Origin: Herbiconiux moechotypicola
GTDB taxonomy: Bacteria > Actinomycetota > Actinomycetes > Actinomycetales > Microbacteriaceae
Assembly (NCBI RefSeq): GCF_024979255.1
Contig: NZ_JANLCN010000008.1
Span: 124,001 to 188,000, forward strand
Length of the DNA: 64,000 nt
Direction: 5' to 3'
The translations under genes and the position numbers were made by a program. Shown here one piece after another: positions 58,613 through 64,000 of this stretch. The notes under the pieces were generated by a model. It worked only from the letters and a program-made list of their open reading frames with translations. It made no database searches and was not told where the DNA came from. Each line of letters starts with the position of its first letter. The stretch's first letter is position 1.

Positions 58613-60880
58613 ATGGCCGGCACCGTCATCCCCTTCCCCGATCGGGGTGCGGGGCCCGGCCGGCTCGATCCCTCCGCGCTCGAAGCCAAGCTGGGCGCCC
58701 TTCTCGGAGCGCGCACGGCGTCGGCCTTCGAGAAGTCGTTCGGCATCGTCACCGCGGGCGACCTGCTCGCCCACTACCCGCGCCGCTACGCCCGGCGGGG
58801 CGAGCTCACCGCCATCGCGCAGCTGCCGATCGACGAGAACGTCACGATCGTGGCCGAGGTGCGCGACGTGAAGGAGCGGTCGATGCGGGCGAGACGGGGC
58901 AGCATCCTCGAGGTCTCGATCTCCGACGGCCAGGGCATCATCACCCTCACCTTCTTCAACCAGCCGTGGCGCTCGAAAGAACTGCGCCCCGGAGTGCGCG
59001 GCATCTTCGCCGGCAAGGTGTCGAACTACCGCGGGGCCTTGCAGCTCGCGCACCCGCACTACGAGCTCTTCGACGAGTTCGGCGCGGGCCCGATCGGGCT
59101 CTCCGGCGAGGGAGCCGCGCTCGACGACGCCGAGGCCCGGCGGTGGGCCGAGATGCCCATCCCCATCTACCCGGCCTCCTCGGCGCTGCAGAGCTGGCAG
59201 ATCGCCGCCTCGGTGGGCGTCGTGCTCGACGGCATGGCAGGGGCGATCCCCGACCCGCTCCCAGTGCCCGCCCGCGAGGAGCGGGGCCTCCTGCCGCTCG
59301 CGCGCGCCTACGAGCTCGTACACCGTCCGCAGCGCGACTCCGATCACTTCAAGGCACGTGACACCCTCCGCTTCCACGAGGCGTTCGTGCTGCAGTCGGC
59401 GCTCGTGAGCCAGCGCTCGGCGGCGCACGCCGTGCGCACCGAGCCGCGGGTGCCCAAGCCCGGCGGCTACCTCGAGCGCTTCGACGCCGCCCTGCCGTTC
59501 GAGCTCACCGCCGATCAGCGCGTGGTGGGCGGCGAGATCGCGCGCGATCTGGCCGGCGAGAGCGCCATGATGCGGCTGCTGCAGGGCGAGGTGGGCTCGG
59601 GCAAGACCCTGGTCGCGGTGCGGGCCATGCTCGCGGTGGCCGACTCGGGCGGCCAGTCGGCCCTGCTCGCCCCCACCGAGGTGCTCGCAGCGCAGCACCT
59701 CCGCTCCATCGTCAAGGTGCTCGGCCCCGACCTCGCGGCCGAACTCATGCCCACGCTCCACACCGGGCAGCTGTCCACCGCCGAGCGCAAGCGCGCACTG
59801 CTGCGCATGGTGTCGGGGCAGGCCAAGCTCGTCGTCGGCACGCACGCGCTGCTCTCCGACGCCGTGCAGTTCTACGACCTCGGCCTCGTGGTGGTCGACG
59901 AGCAGCACCGCTTCGGCGTGGAGCAGCGCGACACCCTGCGGCAGAAGGGCGCCACCCCTCCGCACGTGCTCGTGATGACCGCCACGCCCATCCCGCGCAC
60001 CGTCGCCATGACCGTGTTCGGTGACCTCGACGTCTCCACCATCACCGAGCTGCCGGCCGGGCGGCAGGGCATCGAGAGCTTCGCCGTGCCGCTGGCCGAG
60101 AAGCCGGCCTGGGGCCCGCGCATCTGGCAGCGGGTGGCCGAGGAGCTCGAGAAGGGGCGGCAGGCCTTCGTGGTGTGCCCGGCCATCGACCCGGCAGACC
60201 CCGGTGGCAGCGATGGGCTCGACGAGCAGTCGCCCGAGGCGACGGATGCGCAGCCCGGCGCGGCGGCCCGAGCGAACGTGGTCGACACGCTCGCCCAGCT
60301 GCGCGCGCTGCCCGTGCTCGAGGGCCGCCGCATCGAACCCTTGCACGGGCGGCTGAGCGCCGACGAGAAAGACGCCGTCATGCGGGCCTTCCAGGCGCGC
60401 GAGATCGACGTGCTCGTGGCCACCACCGTCATCGAGGTGGGGGTCGACGTGCCGAATGCCTCCACCATGGTGGTGCTCGACGCCGACCGGTTCGGCGTGA
60501 GCCAACTGCACCAGTTGCGCGGCCGGGTGGGCCGCGGCGGCGTGCCCGGGCTGTGCCTGCTGGTGAGCACGGCGGAGCCCGACTCGACGGCCCGCCGCCG
60601 GGTCGACGCGGTCGCTTCGACGCTCGACGGATTCGAGCTCGCCGAGATCGACCTCGAGCTTCGCCGTGAGGGCGACGTGCTCGGCAGCGTGCAGTCGGGC
60701 GGCCGCTCGTCGCTCAGACTGCTGCGCGTGGTGAAGGACGCCGACCTGATCCAGGATGCGCGGGGGCTCGCCACGGAGATCGTCGAGGCCGACCCGCGCC
60801 TCGACGAGCACCCCGCCCTCCTCGATGCCCTGGAGCGGCGTCTGCGCGAGTCGGAGCGGAGCTTCCTGGCCAAGACGTGA
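58613..60880 (+). CDS. recG: ATP-dependent DNA helicase RecG
   Basis: 755 residues. Wedge/OB N-terminus (GDLLAHYPRRYARRGELTAI; RGSILEVSISDGQGIITLTF), Walker A GEVGSGKTLVAV, Walker B LVVVDEQHRFGVEQRD, VMTATPIPRTVAMTVFGDLD, and the C-terminal helicase motif QLRGRVGRGGVPG. A linker of about 25 residues (PADPGGSDGLDEQSPEATDA) in helicase domain 2 is longer than usual. Remodels stalled replication forks and branched DNA. Confidence 0.97.
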   Translation: MAGTVIPFPDRGAGPGRLDPSALEAKLGALLGARTASAFEKSFGIVTAGDLLAHYPRRYARRGELTAIAQLPIDENVTIVAEVRDVKERSMRARRGSILEVSISDGQGIITLTFFNQPWRSKELRPGVRGIFAGKVSNYRGALQLAHPHYELFDEFGAGPIGLSGEGAALDDAEARRWAEMPIPIYPASSALQSWQIAASVGVVLDGMAGAIPDPLPVPAREERGLLPLARAYELVHRPQRDSDHFKARDTLRFHEAFVLQSALVSQRSAAHAVRTEPRVPKPGGYLERFDAALPFELTADQRVVGGEIARDLAGESAMMRLLQGEVGSGKTLVAVRAMLAVADSGGQSALLAPTEVLAAQHLRSIVKVLGPDLAAELMPTLHTGQLSTAERKRALLRMVSGQAKLVVGTHALLSDAVQFYDLGLVVVDEQHRFGVEQRDTLRQKGATPPHVLVMTATPIPRTVAMTVFGDLDVSTITELPAGRQGIESFAVPLAEKPAWGPRIWQRVAEELEKGRQAFVVCPAIDPADPGGSDGLDEQSPEATDAQPGAAARANVVDTLAQLRALPVLEGRRIEPLHGRLSADEKDAVMRAFQAREIDVLVATTVIEVGVDVPNASTMVVLDADRFGVSQLHQLRGRVGRGGVPGLCLLVSTAEPDSTARRRVDAVASTLDGFELAEIDLELRREGDVLGSVQSGGRSSLRLLRVVKDADLIQDARGLATEIVEADPRLDEHPALLDALERRLRESERSFLAKT

Positions 60881-60908
60881 CGCCGCGCCACCTCGCCCAA
60901 CTCGGCCA

Positions 60909-60937
60909 TTGATTATTCGGCCGCGGGGGCGCATTGT
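60909..60937 (+). promoter_or_regulatory. Candidate promoter for the gene at 60965
   Basis: TTGATT (60909-60914), a 17-bp spacer and CATTGT (60932-60937), with a GAGG ribosome site before ATG 60965. Confidence 0.45.
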
Positions 60938-60964
60938 GGAATCCAGCGGAGATGAGGTTTCGGC

Positions 60965-61735
60965 ATGACACTCTGGAGATCACGACGCAACGGTTCTGCG
61001 GCACGCGGGGCCCAGGGAGCGATGGAGCTCGGACTGGTGCCCGTGCTGGGCGCGGGGCGGCATCGCAGCCCGAAGTCGGGCGCGTGCTTCATGGAGTACG
61101 CCTCCTTTCTGGCCGGTGAGCGCTGGAGCGACCACCCGGCCTGCACCCACGCGGGCCTGGCCCACCTCGCCCGGGCGGTGAACGACCTCACGAGCGATCA
61201 GGGCCGCCCGCGCCTCGCGCCACTGGTGCCCTCGGTCATCGGTCTCACGAGCGACGACGAGCGGCTCGACCTCGTGCTCGCCGTGCACGCCGCCGCGCTC
61301 GCGCTGCCCGACGCGCCCCTCGACCGTCAGCACGCGCTCGCCGTGGGCGCCCTGGTCTGCCGCGACGCCCTCGTGGCCGGCACAGGCGACGACCGCATCG
61401 GGGCGCTCGCCGCCGAGGTGGTCTCCGACGTCGACGCCGCCCTCGACGCCACGCCCGAGGCGCGCGACTGGGCCGTGCGCTTCCTCGACCGCAGCGCCCG
61501 CTGGCAGCGGGTCGAGGTGAGCCTCAGGCAGACGCAGGCGACCCTCGCGATGGCGGTCGACGGCGTGCGCTCCGCGTGCCGCGACTACCCCGACGCCCGC
61601 CTCGCCGAGCTGCTGAGCTCGTCGATCGAGCTCGCGCGACGGTTCGTCGCCGCCGAGCAGCCGGTTGTCGTGCGCGGCCAGATGCCCGCCCGGGTGCCCG
61701 AGCTCGCACCCGACCTCGCGGAGGCCAGGGTCTGA
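60965..61735 (+). CDS. Hypothetical conserved actinobacterial protein, 256 residues
   Basis: Mostly helical, no signal or membrane segment. Contains SPKSGACFMEYASFLAGERW, SDHPACTHAGLAHLARAVND (paired Cys/His: C-x-H), and LVCRDALVAGTGDDRIGA. The two cysteine-bearing stretches (GAC and PACTH) hint at a metal or redox site, but this is only a suggestion. Lies between recG and coaD. No function known. Confidence 0.75.
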   Translation: MTLWRSRRNGSAARGAQGAMELGLVPVLGAGRHRSPKSGACFMEYASFLAGERWSDHPACTHAGLAHLARAVNDLTSDQGRPRLAPLVPSVIGLTSDDERLDLVLAVHAAALALPDAPLDRQHALAVGALVCRDALVAGTGDDRIGALAAEVVSDVDAALDATPEARDWAVRFLDRSARWQRVEVSLRQTQATLAMAVDGVRSACRDYPDARLAELLSSSIELARRFVAAEQPVVVRGQMPARVPELAPDLAEARV

Positions 61736-61749
61736 CACCCGAGGCTTGA

Positions 61750-61755
61750 TACCCT
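61750..61755 (+). promoter_or_regulatory. -10 box (TACCCT) for coaD, probable leaderless
   Basis: TACCCT ends 6 bp before ATG 61762. Confidence 0.5.
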
Positions 61756-61761
61756 GGGGAC

Positions 61762-62253
61762 ATGACCAGTGTGGCCGTCGTCCCCGGCTCGTTCGACCCC
61801 ATCACCCTCGGGCACCTCGACGTCATCGAGCGTGCGGCCGGCATCTTCGACGAGGTGCACGTGGTGGTCGTGCACAACCCCGACAAACAGGCGCTCATCC
61901 CGATCGCCCACCGCGTCGAGCTGATCGAGGAGTCCCTGCGCGAGCGGGGGATCACCGGTTCCGGCGTGACCGTGAACTCCTGGAGCATGGGGCTGCTCGT
62001 CGACTACTGCACCGACGTAGGCGCCACCGCGATCGTGAAGGGCATCCGCTCGCAGATCGACGTGGCCTATGAGACCCCGATGGCGATCGTCAACCGCAAT
62101 CTGGCCGGGGTCGAGACCATCTTCCTGCTGCCCGATCCGGCGCACGCGCACGTGTCGAGCTCGCTCGTGCGGCAGGTGTCGGCGCTCGGCGGCGACGTGG
62201 CGCCGTACGTGTCGGCCGTGGTCGCCGAGTTCCTCACGCACACCGCCGACTGA
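61762..62253 (+). CDS. coaD: Phosphopantetheine adenylyltransferase
   Basis: 163 residues. Nucleotidyltransferase motif [20 protein letters not shown] (GxxxPxTxGH type) and the C-terminal [17 protein letters not shown]. Makes dephospho-CoA from 4'-phosphopantetheine. Length is standard. The stop overlaps the next start (TGATG). Confidence 0.97.
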   Translation: MTSVAVVPGSFDPITLGHLDVIERAAGIFDEVHVVVVHNPDKQALIPIAHRVELIEESLRERGITGSGVTVNSWSMGLLVDYCTDVGATAIVKGIRSQIDVAYETPMAIVNRNLAGVETIFLLPDPAHAHVSSSLVRQVSALGGDVAPYVSAVVAEFLTHTAD

Positions 62254-63254
62254 TGGCGCGCATCCAGGTCGGCTACGCCGCCATGCTGGAGCGCTTCGCC
62301 CCTACCGAGGCGATCGAGCTCTCGGCCTACGCCGAGAGCCGCGGCTTCACGGGCGTCATGGCCGCTGACCGCTTCCAGCCCTGGGTGCCCCGGCAGGGGC
62401 AGGCCTCGTTCGTGTGGAACGTGCTGTCGGCGCTCGGCGAGCGCACCCGCGGTGACATCGGTCCCGGCTTCTCCACTCCGGGGTACCGTTGGCACCCGGC
62501 CATGGTGGCGCAGGCCTCCGCCACGCTCGCCGCAATGTACCCGGGCCGGCACTGGCTCGGCATCGGCTCGGGGGAGGCGCTCGATGAGCACGTGGCCGGC
62601 GGGTACTGGCCCGAGGCCCCCGAACGCATCAACCGCATGTTCGACGCCATCGACGTCATCAACAAGCTGTTCTCCGCCTCGCTCTCGGGCAAAGACGTCA
62701 AGCACTCCGGCCCGTTCTTCAAGCTCGAGTCGTCGCGGCTGTGGACCATGCCCGAGACGGCCCCGCCCATCCTGGTGGCCACCGCCGGCCCGGTCACGGC
62801 CAAGCGCGCGGGGCGCACGGTCGACGGCCTCATCACCGCGGGTGCGCCGCTCGACAAGATCGCCGGTCTGTTCTCGCGCTTCGACGACGGCGCCCGCGAG
62901 GTGGGCAAAGACCCGTCGCGCATGCCGAAGGTGCTGCAGCTGCATCTCTCCTGGGCCGAGACCGACGAGGAGGCCATGGCGAACGCGGTGACCGAGTGGC
63001 CCAACGGCGGCATGCGCTTTCCGAAGGCCGACATCCGCAGCCCGTTCGAGTTCGAGCAGATCGCCCGGCAGGTGCGGGCTGACGACTTCCAGGGCCGCCT
63101 CATGGTCTCCAGCGATCCGGATGCGCACCGCGCCTACATCCAGCGCTACGCCGACCTGGGATTCGATCGCATCTACCTGCACAACGTGGGCCGCAACCAG
63201 CGGGAGTGGATCGACGTGTTCGGCCGCGACGTGCTCCCGAAGCTGCAGCGATGA
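62253..63254 (+). CDS. F420-dependent LLM-class oxidoreductase (glucose-6-phosphate dehydrogenase-like)
   Basis: 333 residues of luciferase-like TIM barrel: [90 protein letters not shown]. This pattern fits F420-dependent Fgd-like enzymes. It may supply reduced F420; sugar-phosphate use is not certain because related enzymes take other substrates. Overlaps cofE by 4 bp, linking F420 use and synthesis. Confidence 0.85.
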   Translation: MARIQVGYAAMLERFAPTEAIELSAYAESRGFTGVMAADRFQPWVPRQGQASFVWNVLSALGERTRGDIGPGFSTPGYRWHPAMVAQASATLAAMYPGRHWLGIGSGEALDEHVAGGYWPEAPERINRMFDAIDVINKLFSASLSGKDVKHSGPFFKLESSRLWTMPETAPPILVATAGPVTAKRAGRTVDGLITAGAPLDKIAGLFSRFDDGAREVGKDPSRMPKVLQLHLSWAETDEEAMANAVTEWPNGGMRFPKADIRSPFEFEQIARQVRADDFQGRLMVSSDPDAHRAYIQRYADLGFDRIYLHNVGRNQREWIDVFGRDVLPKLQR

Positions 63255-64000
63255 CGGGCGCGGAGCTCTGGGTGAAGGCCTTCGGCGGCCTGCCCGAGAT
63301 CGAGGAGGGCGACGACCTGGTCGCTCTCATCGGCGACGCGCTGGAGGCCGCCTCGATCGTGCCCTCCGACGGTGATGTTCTCGTGGTGACGAGCAAGATC
63401 GTGTCGAAGGCCGAGGGACGTCGCATCGCCGCCGCCGACCGGGAGGAGGCGATCACCGCCGAGACCGTGCGCGTGGTGGCCACGCGGGCGTACCCCGGCG
63501 GCGTGACCCGCATCGTCGAGAACCGGCAGGGGCTCGTGCAGGCGGCCGCGGGCGTCGACTCGTCGAACACGCCCGACGGCACCGTGCTGCTGCTGCCGGT
63601 CGATCCCGACGCCTCGGCGCGGTCGCTGGCCGCGGGTCTGCGCGCGCGCTTCAGGGTACTGCTCGGGGTGGTGGTCTCCGACACCCTCGGCCGGGCCTGG
63701 CGGCAAGGACAGATCGACACCGCCATCGGCGCGGCCGGGCTGCGCGTGCTCGACGACCTCCGCGGCTCGCACGACAGCTTCGGCCACGAGCTCGCGGTCA
63801 CTCAGGCGGCCGTCGCCGATGAGCTCGCCTCGGCGGGCGACCTGGTGAAGGGCAAGGCGAGCGGGATGCCCGTGGCGCTCGTGCGCGGGGCGGGGCACCT
63901 GGTCGTGGAGTCGCTCGACACCCCGGCCCGAATGCTCGCCCGCACCGGGCCGACCGACATGTTCCGGCTCGGCACCGACGAGGCGCTCGCCGAGGGTCAC
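63251..64000 (+). CDS. cofE: Coenzyme F420-0:L-glutamate ligase (3' end outside window)
   Basis: 250 codons are visible and the frame is open to the last base. Motifs: [58 protein letters not shown], and [19 protein letters not shown], all typical of CofE/FbiB N-terminal domain. Adds glutamates to F420-0. Whether it is fused to the FbiB nitroreductase-like C-terminal domain cannot be seen. Confidence 0.93.
   Translation, partial: MTGAELWVKAFGGLPEIEEGDDLVALIGDALEAASIVPSDGDVLVVTSKIVSKAEGRRIAAADREEAITAETVRVVATRAYPGGVTRIVENRQGLVQAAAGVDSSNTPDGTVLLLPVDPDASARSLAAGLRARFRVLLGVVVSDTLGRAWRQGQIDTAIGAAGLRVLDDLRGSHDSFGHELAVTQAAVADELASAGDLVKGKASGMPVALVRGAGHLVVESLDTPARMLARTGPTDMFRLGTDEALAEGH

Noticed and set aside
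58559-60934. 791-codon minus-strand reading frame opposite recG
   Set aside because: Shadow of recG, His/Arg/Gly-rich composition without domains.

Overview
The window is very GC-rich, with dense, often start/stop-overlapping genes, many GTG starts and GNC-biased codons. Housekeeping gene order (leuCD-murA-plsC-gpsA-ddl-DUF3515-thiL-rsmD-recG-coaD), F420 genes, GC-rich secreted proteins and probable leaderless promoters point to an actinobacterium, most likely of the family Microbacteriaceae. The genus cannot be fixed from the sequence.

Region 1 (1-18.4 kb) is an accessory catabolic island. It holds zinc MDR alcohol dehydrogenases, a ketopantoate-reductase-like enzyme, a fused DUF606 transporter, a VOC protein with a GntR regulator, a fused E1 alpha-beta 2-oxoacid dehydrogenase with its E2, three SnoaL/NTF2 proteins, a VAO-type flavoprotein, an HsaA-like flavin monooxygenase, a LysR regulator and an SDR. 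The substrate is unknown; the layout suggests oxidation of an aromatic or alicyclic compound ending in a 2-oxoacid or acyl-CoA. The divergent gaps carry dyads that look like operators.

Region 2 (18.4-27.6 kb) is mixed: a TetR/DUF4386 pair with two matching operators, an alcohol dehydrogenase followed by a strong hairpin, a secreted coiled-coil protein with an M15-like end, a PemK-like protein without antitoxin, an HD protein, and a NarL-type two-component system.

Region 3 (27.6-38.9 kb, all minus strand) is the most interesting. Five tightly packed genes (EPSP-synthase-like, acyl-CoA ligase, acyl-CoA dehydrogenase, ChcA/FabL-like SDR, 2,4-dienoyl-CoA-reductase-like flavoenzyme) match the gene set that makes cyclohexanecarboxyl-CoA from shikimate in Streptomyces. 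The EPSP-synthase homologue has lost residues that bind PEP and phosphate. This predicts an organism making omega-cyclohexyl fatty acids. An ECF sigma/anti-sigma pair, a second acyl-CoA synthetase and an MBL hydrolase lie upstream.

Region 4 (38.9-49.6 kb): a lipid kinase, tRNA-Glu with promoter and terminator, a GH15 hydrolase, an M23 peptidase, a CWB2 surface protein, TerC and YqhA membrane proteins, and a PadR/DUF4097 pair behind three 27-bp-phased boxes. A 20-bp perfect inverted repeat lies at 44.5 kb.

Region 5 (49.6-64 kb) is conserved core: a leucine leader peptide with hairpin, leuCD, murA, plsC, gpsA, ddl, thiL, rsmD, recG, coaD, an F420-dependent oxidoreductase and cofE, which is cut by the window end.
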